Source: Jiangella endophytica (GTDB lineage: Bacteria > Actinomycetota > Actinomycetes > Jiangellales > Jiangellaceae). From it: a DNA stretch of 64,000 nucleotides. The position numbers and the translations under genes were made by a program. The stretch spans positions 186,001 to 250,000 of the forward strand of contig NZ_QVAI01000004.1 of assembly GCF_003427025.1 (NCBI RefSeq), in the 5' to 3' direction. Positions 37,842-45,279 of this stretch are shown in pieces (the stretch's first letter is position 1; every line of letters begins with the position of its first letter). The notes below the pieces were generated by a model that saw only the letters and a program-made list of their open reading frames with translations, was not told the DNA's origin and ran no database searches.

Positions 37842-39784
37842 CCGAGCTCAGCCGTCGTACCTTCCTCTCCGCGGTCGCGGCCGCGGGTGCGCTGCCCGCC
37901 GTGCCGGGCCTCACCGGGGTGGCCGCCGCGGCCGGCTCGCCGCCGCCCGAGCTGTTCGGGCCCGCGGCCGTGACGGCGGCCATCGTGGGCATGGCGGTCG
38001 AAGGCGACACCGGCTACGTCGTGACCCGCGGCCAGACCCCGCCCAAGGTCGTCACCGTCGACCTGGCCGGCCGGACCGTGACCCGCATCGACCGGCTCGA
38101 CCGCGGCGACGGCGGCTGGGCGTGCACCATCTCCGGCGGGCAGGTCTACGCGGGCACGTACCCGACCCCGGACCTGTACCGCTACGACCCGGTCAGTGGC
38201 GAGGTCGAACTGCTCGGCACGATCGGGCCGTCCGGCGGCTTCGTCTGGTGCCTGACGACGGCGCCCGACGGCACCGTCTACGCCGGCACGTCGCCGCGCT
38301 GTGAGCTGTGGGAGTACCGGCCGGACACCGGCGCGCTGCGCAACCTCGGCCGGGTCGCCACCGACACGCAGTTCGCCCGGGTCGTCGCCGCCGACGACAC
38401 GACGGTGTACGTGGGGACGACGCCGCTGCGGCACGTCATCGCCGTCGACCGCGCCACCGGGGCGATGCGCGACCTCTACCCGGCGGAGCTGGAGCGGGCC
38501 GGCTCGGTCGACGCGATCATCGCCACCGGCGAGCGGGTGCTCGTCTCGACCGGAGGCCAGGTGCTCGACCTCGCGCCCGACGGCTCCGACTACACGATCG
38601 TGGCCCCGCCCGAACCCTCGACCATGATCGACGGGCTGACCCTGACCCCGTCGGGTGAGCTGCTGGGCGTCGCGCGCCGCACCGGCGCGGTGTTCCGGCG
38701 GGTGGGCGACGCGCTGGAACCGGTGGGCGTCGCCAACGCCGGCGACGAGACCCGCGGCCTCTGGCAGCGCGACGGGTCGGTGCTGCTGGGCGCCGGTGGC
38801 AGCGGGGTGCTGTGGTTCCACGACCTGGCCACCGGCGAGACCGAGACGTTCGACCTCACCGAGACCGACGTGGCCGGGCCCGACCTCGTCCAGTACCTCA
38901 GCTACGACCGCAACGCCGTGTACATCGGCGGGCACTTCTACGTCACCGTGCACCAGCCGTGGGCCGGCGTCGAGCCGCGCCGGATCCGGGTGAACGGCGA
39001 GATCAAGGCGCTGCTGCCGCATGAGGGCCTGGTGCTGGGCGCCATCTATCCGAGCGGCGAGCTGATCAGCATCGACCCGGCGACCGACACCGTCACGTCA
39101 CTGGGCGTGCTCGGGAACGACCAGCAGCGGCCGTGGGAGCTGGCGCTCGACGCCGAGCGCGGCCTGCTGCTGGTGGCGTCGGCGGCGGGCACCGGCCGGC
39201 TGAACGGCGCCCTGACCGTGCTGGACCTCGAGACCGGCGCGATGGAGTCCTACGTCGGCGTGCTGCCGGACCAGAGCGTCATGTCCGTCGCTCTGCACGA
39301 CGGCATCGCGTACCTGGCCGGCGACACCTGGGGCGGCGGCGGCGCCACCCCGACGCAGCCGGCCGCGCAGGTGGCCGCGTTCGACCTGGAGTCCCGGACG
39401 GTGCTGTGGCGGACCGAGCCGATCGCCGGGCAGGCCAGCCTTCAGCACGTCGACGTCCACGACGGGTACCTCTACGGCGTGTACAAGCGCCTGAGCGGCA
39501 CCTGGTTCGCGATGGATCTCGCCACCCGCTCCGTCGTACGGCAGGGCAAGATCAGCGGCTACGGCGAGATCGTCGTCCACCACGGCCAGGTCTTCGCGGC
39601 GACCAACTTCGGCGACTACCTCTACCGGCTGCGGCCCGACCACGACGCGGAGCAGCTGGCCGGGCCGCTGGTCGCCAGCTGGTTCACCGTTCCTCAGCTG
39701 GAGTTCGAGCGGGGCTGGGGCGCCTGGGGCGTCGCGGGCCGGGAGCTGGCGCGCTTCGACCTGCATCCGCGCCACCGGCGCTGA
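37838..39784 (+). CDS. Tat-exported beta-propeller protein (propeller 5)
   Basis: 648 aa. N-terminus MTELSRRTFLSAVAAAGALP with the twin-arginine motif SRRTFL, so it should be exported folded. Blades include GQVYAGTYPTPDLYRYDPVSG, TVYAGTSPRCELWEYRPDTG and LVLGAIYPSGELISIDPATD. It has no added C-terminal domain. Folding before export suggests a cofactor or metal. It is co-translated with propeller 4. Its last 101 bases overlap the convergent erm gene on the other strand. Confidence 0.85.
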   Translation: MTELSRRTFLSAVAAAGALPAVPGLTGVAAAAGSPPPELFGPAAVTAAIVGMAVEGDTGYVVTRGQTPPKVVTVDLAGRTVTRIDRLDRGDGGWACTISGGQVYAGTYPTPDLYRYDPVSGEVELLGTIGPSGGFVWCLTTAPDGTVYAGTSPRCELWEYRPDTGALRNLGRVATDTQFARVVAADDTTVYVGTTPLRHVIAVDRATGAMRDLYPAELERAGSVDAIIATGERVLVSTGGQVLDLAPDGSDYTIVAPPEPSTMIDGLTLTPSGELLGVARRTGAVFRRVGDALEPVGVANAGDETRGLWQRDGSVLLGAGGSGVLWFHDLATGETETFDLTETDVAGPDLVQYLSYDRNAVYIGGHFYVTVHQPWAGVEPRRIRVNGEIKALLPHEGLVLGAIYPSGELISIDPATDTVTSLGVLGNDQQRPWELALDAERGLLLVASAAGTGRLNGALTVLDLETGAMESYVGVLPDQSVMSVALHDGIAYLAGDTWGGGGATPTQPAAQVAAFDLESRTVLWRTEPIAGQASLQHVDVHDGYLYGVYKRLSGTWFAMDLATRSVVRQGKISGYGEIVVHHGQVFAATNFGDYLYRLRPDHDAEQLAGPLVASWFTVPQLEFERGWGAWGVAGRELARFDLHPRHRR

Positions 39785-40622
39785 GACTGCGAGCCAGGTC
39801 CAGCCAGACGGCCGTCGGGACGGTCCCGGCGGCCGCCGGCGGGTCGATGCCCGTCGACGTCAGCAGCCTGTGGGCGCGCTTCATCGGCACGTGCGCCCCG
39901 AGGACGTCGCGCGCGGCCCGCCGCGGTGCACGGTAGGCGTCGCGCAGGAGCTTCCGGGCCAGCCGGGCCTGCGGCCCCGACACGTCCGTGCGCCTGCGGA
40001 CCACCAGGTGCGCCGAGTCGACCGACGGCGCCGGCCGGAAGCTGCCGGGCCGGACCCGTCCGGCGACGCTCAGCTCGAACCGTGCCTGCCACCAGGCGAC
40101 CTCCAGATCGCGCGGGCGGTCGTCGGTCATGCGTTTGGCGAACCCCCACTCGACCAGCAGATCCGCGCTCCTGATCGAGGTCGTGTCCGGGTCCAGCAGG
40201 CGGCGCAGCAGCGCCGTCGAGATCGCGTACGGGATGTTCGCGACCACAGCGTACGGCCGGTGCGGCAGCATCACCGTGCGCGCGTCGGCCTCGACCACCC
40301 GCACGCCGTCGTCGCCGGCGAAGCGCCGCTCGAGCTTCGCGACGAACCGCGGGTCGCGCTCGACGGCGATGACGCGCGCGCCGGTGGCGGCCAGCGTCGC
40401 CGTCAGCGCACCCAGCCCGGCGCCGAGCTCCATGACCAGGTCACCCGGCCCGGCGCCGGACGAGCGGACCATCCGGGCGCTGACGGACGGGTCGCGGAGC
40501 AGGTGGATGCCGGCATGGTTCGCCGGCGGAATGGTGGCTTTCGAGGCGGCGCGCTTCTGGCCGTTCGGGCGGCCGGCTCGGTTCGGGCGGCCGGAGTTCT
40601 GGGTGCGGGCATGCCGTGGCAT
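39684..40622 (-). CDS. erm: Erm-family 23S rRNA adenine (A2058) N6-methyltransferase
   Basis: 312 aa. A basic N-terminus (MPRHARTQNSGRPNRAG) leads into GIHLLRDPSVSARMV. The SAM motif is VMELGAGLGALTATLA, and VVANIPYAIST is the NxPY-type catalytic motif IV. FRPAPSVDSAHLVV and the Arg/Pro-rich tail are typical of actinobacterial Erm proteins. It should confer macrolide-lincosamide-streptogramin B resistance. No strong SD precedes the ATG, and the start codon lies in an ATGCC/GGCAT inverted repeat, consistent with regulated initiation. A leader peptide gene is 160 bp upstream. Its 3' end is antisense to the propeller 5 gene over 101 bp. Confidence 0.9.
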   Translation of the reverse strand: MPRHARTQNSGRPNRAGRPNGQKRAASKATIPPANHAGIHLLRDPSVSARMVRSSGAGPGDLVMELGAGLGALTATLAATGARVIAVERDPRFVAKLERRFAGDDGVRVVEADARTVMLPHRPYAVVANIPYAISTALLRRLLDPDTTSIRSADLLVEWGFAKRMTDDRPRDLEVAWWQARFELSVAGRVRPGSFRPAPSVDSAHLVVRRRTDVSGPQARLARKLLRDAYRAPRRAARDVLGAHVPMKRAHRLLTSTGIDPPAAAGTVPTAVWLDLARSLSAGGADAGRSAPAPGPRRPRRPSPARTPAEER

Positions 40623-40782
40623 GGGTCATCACGACCAATCGGGATCACGGGAGGACGCGGACGTCGAAGAGCCGCGCTGTGCGCCTCGGGCATGATCACC
40701 GAGGGGCGGACGCGGCTGCGGCGTGCTCCCGTGCCGCCGGCCCGGACCGCTTCAGATCGCGGTCAGCCGGGGCGACGCAGGA
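40623..40782 (-). promoter_or_regulatory. erm 5' leader with hairpins (probable attenuator)
   Basis: Between the leader-peptide stop and the erm ATG are short inverted repeats: ACCGC/GCGGT at 40746-40763, and CCGAGG/CCTCGG near 40685-40705. In inducible erm systems such a region switches between structures when a drug-bound ribosome stalls on the leader. The exact fold cannot be verified here. Confidence 0.45.
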
Positions 40783-40839
40783 CTACGCCGTGACGGCCTG
40801 GCGGGGACGCCAGTACGCCACAGCGCTGTTCTTTGTCAT
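40783..40839 (-). CDS. erm leader peptide with R-P-R motif
   Basis: 18 codons: MTKNSAVAYWRPRQAVTA. GGAG lies 8 bases before the ATG. The R-P-R is the '+x+' type motif at which macrolide-bound ribosomes stall. Position between the ABC-F stop and erm, on the erm strand, is exactly that of erm leader ORFs. It is probably transcribed from a promoter in 40840-40886; TTGGTG and TACGGT (minus strand) are candidate -35/-10 boxes, with a long 19-bp spacing. Confidence 0.65.
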   Translation of the reverse strand: MTKNSAVAYWRPRQAVTA

Positions 40840-40861
40840 TCCCACAACTCCACCGTAACGG

Positions 40862-40877
40862 GTCCGGCCGGCCGGAC
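40862..40877. terminator. Perfect 16-bp palindrome after ABC-F gene
   Basis: GTCCGGCCGGCCGGAC, just downstream of the ABC-F stop (minus strand) and upstream of the erm leader. It could be a terminator stem for the ABC-F gene or an operator in the erm promoter; no U-tract follows. Confidence 0.4.
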
Positions 40878-40886
40878 ACCAATGAT

Positions 40887-42524
40887 TTAGACCAGCAGCT
40901 CGCCGTCGACGACCTCGGCGCGTTCGCCCTGCCAGCGGTGCCGCGCCCACCGGTCGTGCGTCACCACCACGACCGCCAGCCCGGCACCGTCGACCGCGGC
41001 CTCCAGCTCCTCCACCAGACCGAGCGACAGGTGGTTCGTCGGCTCGTCGAGCAGCAGCACCTGCGGGCGCGTCACCAGCAGCCGGGCCAGCGCGAGCCGC
41101 CGCTGCTGGCCGACCGACAGCGCGCCGACCGAGGTCGCGAGCGCCGGGCCGGGCAGCAGGCCGAGACCGGCCAGCTCGGCCTGGTACTCGTCGGCCGGAC
41201 CGGGGCGGCCGGCCGCGAACGCCTGCACCGCCGTCAGGGACGGGTCGGGGAAGCTGCCGGTCTGGGGCAGCCAGCCGATGCGCAGCCGGCGCGAGCGCAG
41301 CACGTCGCCGGTCTCCGGCTCCAGCGCCCCGGCCAGGACCGAGAGCAACGACGACTTGCCCGAGCCGTTGCGGCCGGTGATCATCAGCCGGGTGTCGCGC
41401 GTGACGTCCAGGGCGCGGGCGGCGATGCGGCCGGGCACCTTGACGTCGCGGACCGCGATCAGCACGCCGTCGGGCACGTCGGCGCCCAGCGCGCCGTCGA
41501 AGGTCAGCAGTCGCGGCGGCTTCGGGATGCGCAGCTCCTCGAGCCGGCGCAGCCGGTTCTCGGCGTCGCGGACCCGCCGCGACACCGCGGCGTCGACCTT
41601 CTGGCTGAGGAAGTGCGGCACGAACTTGTCGTTGTCGCGGCGGCCGCGGCCCTCGTGCCCGACCCGGCGGGCGTCCTGCTTGACGACCGCCCGGGCGAGG
41701 TCGACCTCGTCGGACCACGTGACGTACGCCTGCTGCCACCGCGCCCGGGCGGCCGCCTTGCCGGCCAGGTAGTCGGTGTAGGCGCCGGTGTAGCGTGCCG
41801 GTCCGACGTGCGGCGTGCCGTCGCGGTCGACCGTCAGCACCGGGTCGAGGTCCAGGATGGACGTCGCGACGCCGTCGAGGAACGCGCGGTCGTGCGAGAC
41901 GGTGACCACGGCGCCGCGGTAGGCGCGCAGGGCGTCCTCCAGAAAGCTGATCGCGTCGTCGTCGAGGTGGTTGGTCGGCTCGTCCAGCAGCAACAGGTCC
42001 GGCGCCCGGACCAGCGCGAGCGCCAGCGCCAGCCGGGACCGCTGCCCTCCGGACAACGTCTCGAGCGTCCGGTCGCCGGCGACGTCGGCCAGGCCCAGTC
42101 CGGCCAGCGCGCGGGCCGCCCTGGCGTCGGCGGACCAGCCGTCGCGGTGCTCGAACTCGGCGAGCAGGTCGCCGTACTCGTCCAGCACGGACTGGTCGCC
42201 GTCGGCCAGCGTCGCCTCGGCGGCGCGCATGCGCTGCTCGAGGACGCGGAACTCGGCCAGCGCGGCATCGATCGCGCCGTCGACGGTGCCACCGGCCGGC
42301 AGGTCGGGCTCCTGGGTGAGGTAGCCGAGCGTCCCGTGCCGTTCGACGGTGCCCGAGTCGGGCCGCTCCACCCCGGCGGAGAGCCGCAGCAGCGTCGACT
42401 TGCCGACGCCGTTCTCGCCGACGATGCCCAGCCGCTCCCCCGCGGAGGCGTCGTAGCTGACCCCGTCGAGGACCCGGCGGCCGGCGTAGGCGATGGAAAG
42501 AGCGCGAACGGAGAGCAAAGACAC
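40887..42524 (-). CDS. ABC-F family protein, probable antibiotic ribosomal-protection factor
   Basis: 545 aa, GTG start. Two ABC domains without membrane segments. NBD1 has Walker A GENGVGKST, signature LSGGQRSRLAL and DEPTNHLD; NBD2 has GRNGSGKSS, SVGQQRRLALARLL and DEPTNHLS. An interdomain linker (about residues 245-320: GKAAARARWQQAY, RRDNDKFVPHFLSQK) is the part that reaches the ribosomal exit site. The size and linker resemble actinobacterial macrolide/lincosamide protection proteins (OleB/SrmB/TlrC-like), and erm follows directly. A housekeeping EttA-like role is less likely given the neighbours. Confidence 0.88.
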   Translation of the reverse strand: MSLLSVRALSIAYAGRRVLDGVSYDASAGERLGIVGENGVGKSTLLRLSAGVERPDSGTVERHGTLGYLTQEPDLPAGGTVDGAIDAALAEFRVLEQRMRAAEATLADGDQSVLDEYGDLLAEFEHRDGWSADARAARALAGLGLADVAGDRTLETLSGGQRSRLALALALVRAPDLLLLDEPTNHLDDDAISFLEDALRAYRGAVVTVSHDRAFLDGVATSILDLDPVLTVDRDGTPHVGPARYTGAYTDYLAGKAAARARWQQAYVTWSDEVDLARAVVKQDARRVGHEGRGRRDNDKFVPHFLSQKVDAAVSRRVRDAENRLRRLEELRIPKPPRLLTFDGALGADVPDGVLIAVRDVKVPGRIAARALDVTRDTRLMITGRNGSGKSSLLSVLAGALEPETGDVLRSRRLRIGWLPQTGSFPDPSLTAVQAFAAGRPGPADEYQAELAGLGLLPGPALATSVGALSVGQQRRLALARLLVTRPQVLLLDEPTNHLSLGLVEELEAAVDGAGLAVVVVTHDRWARHRWQGERAEVVDGELLV

Positions 42525-42627
42525 GTGACGACCTCGACGAGGTTGCTGGGAGCCCGCCGGGTGGAGACACCTCGGGCACGGGCGGAGTCACGCGTCAGAT
42601 CACATCGCTGTCGATGATGCCAAACCG

Positions 42628-42665
42628 CCCGGCCGCGAGGCAAGCGATTAAACCCCGCGGCCGGG
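42628..42665 (-). terminator. Terminator hairpin after PNPOx-family gene
   Basis: CCCGGCCGCG at 42628-42637 pairs with CGCGGCCGGG at 42656-42665, a perfect 10-bp GC-rich stem with an 18-nt loop, 7 bases after the stop codon at 42673 on the minus strand. It separates this gene from the ABC-F gene. Confidence 0.65.
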
Positions 42666-42672
42666 CCGTCGG

Positions 42673-43143
42673 TCAGTCGACGGGCTCGTCCAGCCAGGAG
42701 CCGTCGAGCATGACGGTGCGTCCGCCGTACTCGTGGAAGCCGTTCCAGACCTGGATGCGGTCCGGCCGGAGGTACAGGTACAGGAAGCCGGGTATCCGCC
42801 GCGGATCGTGCGAGACCTGCGCGTACCGATCGGCGACCGTGGCGTCGACATCCGCCACCTCGACGATCGACACGTCGCCGTCGATGGCGACGACGTCGTC
42901 GGTATCGCCGATGGCCAGCCTGGCCCGCGGACGAGCCCGGAGATTGGCCATCGTCCGGCTGCGTTCGAAGGTGGCCATCGCGACGTACTCGCCGGCCAGG
43001 ACGAAGCTCACCGGGATCAGGTGCGCGCCGTGACCGTCGCTCCCGGTGGCGAGCCAGAGCCGTTGGTGCGTGGACAGCCGATGCCGGGCGACCTCGCGGC
43101 GTTCGGCCAGCGCCCGCGGGGCGAGGGTGGGTGGCGCGGTCAT
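42673..43143 (-). CDS. Pyridoxamine 5'-phosphate oxidase-like (split-barrel flavin/F420) protein
   Basis: 156 aa. MTAPPTLAPRALAERREVARHRL precedes a split-barrel core: LWLATGSDGHGAHLIPVSFVLAGEYVAMATFERSRTMANLRARPRARLAIG, then VVAIDGDVSIVEVADVD and YLYLRPDRIQVWNGFHE. Small proteins of this type bind FMN or F420 and reduce diverse substrates. The longer in-frame start at 43236 would run into the operator and promoter of the divergent propeller gene, so the ATG at 43143 is preferred. No direct link to the island chemistry is shown. Confidence 0.82.
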   Translation of the reverse strand: MTAPPTLAPRALAERREVARHRLSTHQRLWLATGSDGHGAHLIPVSFVLAGEYVAMATFERSRTMANLRARPRARLAIGDTDDVVAIDGDVSIVEVADVDATVADRYAQVSHDPRRIPGFLYLYLRPDRIQVWNGFHEYGGRTVMLDGSWLDEPVD

Positions 43144-43234
43144 CTGGTTCCTCCCATGTCTCGAGGCAGGTTCTCTACCTCCTAGACGTCTGGACGCCGT
43201 CCGGATCCGACACGGTGCGCGTCCGACCATAGAC

Positions 43235-43253
43235 ATTACGGTCCAGGCCGGAA
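43235..43253. promoter_or_regulatory. Island operator, site 7
   Basis: ATTACGGTCCAGGCCGGAA, 12 bp before the propeller 6 ATG. It marks this outlying propeller gene as a member of the island regulon despite the resistance cassette lying between. Confidence 0.75.
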
Positions 43254-43265
43254 TACCATCCGCGC

Positions 43266-45218
43266 ATGATTCCCCGCCGACGCTTCCTCCAGGCCGCCGC
43301 CGCGACGGGCGCGGCCGTCACCCTTCCAGCCGTCTCCTCCCTGCCTGCCTCGGGCGCCACCCGCCCGGCCGAGGGCACCGTCACCAACCTCGGCCCGGCC
43401 AGCGTGGCCAGCCCTCTGGGCAACGGCGAGTTCGTCGGCGACGTCCTCTACATGGGCTCGCGCGGCCTGGCCCCCAACGTCGTCGGCGCCTGGGACCTGG
43501 GCACCGACAGCATCGCCGAGCACTTCGAGATCACGACGGGCATCGGCATCTGGGCGATGTGCAAGGTCGGCACCGACGTCTACGTCGGCACCCACTCGCG
43601 TTCCGACCTCTACCGGATCGACTCGGTCAGCGGCGAAGTGAGCAAGCTCGCCGAGTACCCCGACCACTTCATCTGGACCATGGCCGCCTCGCCCGACGGC
43701 AAGATCTACATGGGGATGTCCGAGCCGGGACGCGTGGTCGAGTACGACCCGGCCACCGGCGCCAGCCGCGACCTGGGTCAGCCCGCGCCCGGCGAGGCCT
43801 ACGTGCGCAGCATCCAGGCCGACGACACCTACGTCTACGCCGGCATCGGGGCCAATGCCCACCTCATCGCCATCCACCGGCAGACCGGCCAGAAGCGCGA
43901 GCTGCTACCCGCCGAGCTCCTGGACCGCGACTGGGTCTCGAGCATGCACATCAGCGCCACCCACATCGCCGGAGGGCTCAACTCCACCGCCGAGCTCGTC
44001 GTCCTGGACAAGGCCGACCCCAGCAGGTACCGGATCGTCAAGGCGAGCGCCGCGGGCGAGAAGTACACCGTCGCCGTCCTCATCCACGACGGCTGGGTCT
44101 ACTTCGCCGGACGCCCCACCGGGACGGTCTACCGCGTGCCGGTGGACGGCGGGGACCTGGAGGTGCTGGGCGTGCCGTTCCCGGAGGCGCAGACGGTGCG
44201 GCTCCTGGAGCACGGCGGGCGGATCTACGGCCTGCAGGACCCCGGCATCTTCGTCTACGACCCGGCCACGGGCTCGATGGACTACGTCAGCCACGTCCAG
44301 CGCGGCTTCCGCGCCGCCGCCGAGGCGCCGATGTCGGTGCACTCCGACGGCCAGGTCGTCTACGTCGGCGGCAAGAGCGGAGCCGACCTGCACGACCTGG
44401 CCACGGGCGAGGTCACCCGGCTGCCCATCGCGGGTGAGCCCAAGACGGCCATCACCGTCGGCGGCATCACGTACCTCGGCATCTACACCCAGGCCGCGCT
44501 CTACTCCCACCGGGCCGGCGACGCGGAGGCCGAGCTGCTGTTCCGCACCGGCCACCATCAGGACCGGCCCAAGGACCTGGCCTACGACCGCGCCACCGGC
44601 CTGATCGCCATGTCCACCCAGCCCGAGCCCGGCCACCCCAACGGCGCGCTGGACCTGTACGACCCCAGGACCGGCGAGCTGGACACCTACCGCCCGATCA
44701 TCGAGCGGCAGACGGTGTTCTCGCTGACCGCCGTCGCCGGAACGCTCTTCCTGGGCACCAGCACGCAGGAGGGCCTCGGTGCGCCGCCCGTCACCCCCAC
44801 CGCCAAGCTGGCCGCCTTCGACCTGCGGACCAGGAAAGTGACGTGGGAACTGGAGGCGCTGCCGGGCATCGGCGCCATCATGGACCTGGCGCACACCCCG
44901 CTGGCCGTGTACGGCATCACCAACACCGGCGTGCTGTTCGAGTACAGCCTGGTGAAGCGCAAGATCACCCGGACGCTGAAGGTCAGCGAGCGGGGCGGCG
45001 ACCTGCTGATCGCCGGGCTCACCGCCTACACCAGCGACGTGAACGCCGTCTACCGGATCGACCTCGTCCCCTTCACGGCGAAGAAGATCGTCGACGGCCT
45101 CGCGAGCGACTGGTTCGGCGGCGGTTCCCGGCTCACCATCGCACCCGACGGTCGCGCCCTCTACGCGTTGAAGGGGCGCGACCTGATCAGCATCGCGATC
45201 CGCCCGCTCCTCGGCTGA
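43266..45218 (+). CDS. Tat-exported beta-propeller protein (propeller 6)
   Basis: 650 aa. Twin-arginine signal MIPRRRFLQAAAATGAAVTL. Blades include DVYVGTHSRSDLYRIDSVSG, KIYMGMSEPGRVVEYDPATG and ITYLGIYTQAALYSHRAG. Domain plan and length match propeller 5, and several stretches (NGEFVGDVLYMGSRG) match propeller 4. It is a single-gene unit under operator site 7 and ends at a strong terminator before convergent aspS. No enzymatic motif was recognised. Confidence 0.85.
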   Translation: MIPRRRFLQAAAATGAAVTLPAVSSLPASGATRPAEGTVTNLGPASVASPLGNGEFVGDVLYMGSRGLAPNVVGAWDLGTDSIAEHFEITTGIGIWAMCKVGTDVYVGTHSRSDLYRIDSVSGEVSKLAEYPDHFIWTMAASPDGKIYMGMSEPGRVVEYDPATGASRDLGQPAPGEAYVRSIQADDTYVYAGIGANAHLIAIHRQTGQKRELLPAELLDRDWVSSMHISATHIAGGLNSTAELVVLDKADPSRYRIVKASAAGEKYTVAVLIHDGWVYFAGRPTGTVYRVPVDGGDLEVLGVPFPEAQTVRLLEHGGRIYGLQDPGIFVYDPATGSMDYVSHVQRGFRAAAEAPMSVHSDGQVVYVGGKSGADLHDLATGEVTRLPIAGEPKTAITVGGITYLGIYTQAALYSHRAGDAEAELLFRTGHHQDRPKDLAYDRATGLIAMSTQPEPGHPNGALDLYDPRTGELDTYRPIIERQTVFSLTAVAGTLFLGTSTQEGLGAPPVTPTAKLAAFDLRTRKVTWELEALPGIGAIMDLAHTPLAVYGITNTGVLFEYSLVKRKITRTLKVSERGGDLLIAGLTAYTSDVNAVYRIDLVPFTAKKIVDGLASDWFGGGSRLTIAPDGRALYALKGRDLISIAIRPLLG

Positions 45219-45242
45219 GTCCGACGAGCAGCAGCGCCCGGG

Positions 45243-45271
45243 CGGGACCGGCGGCGACGCCGCCGGTCCCG
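45243..45271. terminator. Bidirectional terminator between propeller 6 and aspS
   Basis: CGGGACCGGCGGC and GCCGCCGGTCCCG form a perfect 13-bp stem with a GAC loop, midway between the convergent stops at 45218 (plus) and 45280 (minus). Without a U-tract it is of the GC-rich actinobacterial kind. It marks the right-hand end of the island. Confidence 0.8.
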
Positions 45272-45279
45272 TCGGTGCG

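Noticed and set aside
40887-42524. Calling the ABC-F protein the housekeeping EttA
   Set aside because: It directly precedes an erm leader and erm, and its size and linker look like drug-resistance ABC-F proteins.
10565-45218. Integrative element or prophage origin for the island
   Set aside because: No integrase, transposase, tRNA-derived attachment site or phage structural gene was seen at either end, so only an accessory insertion can be claimed.
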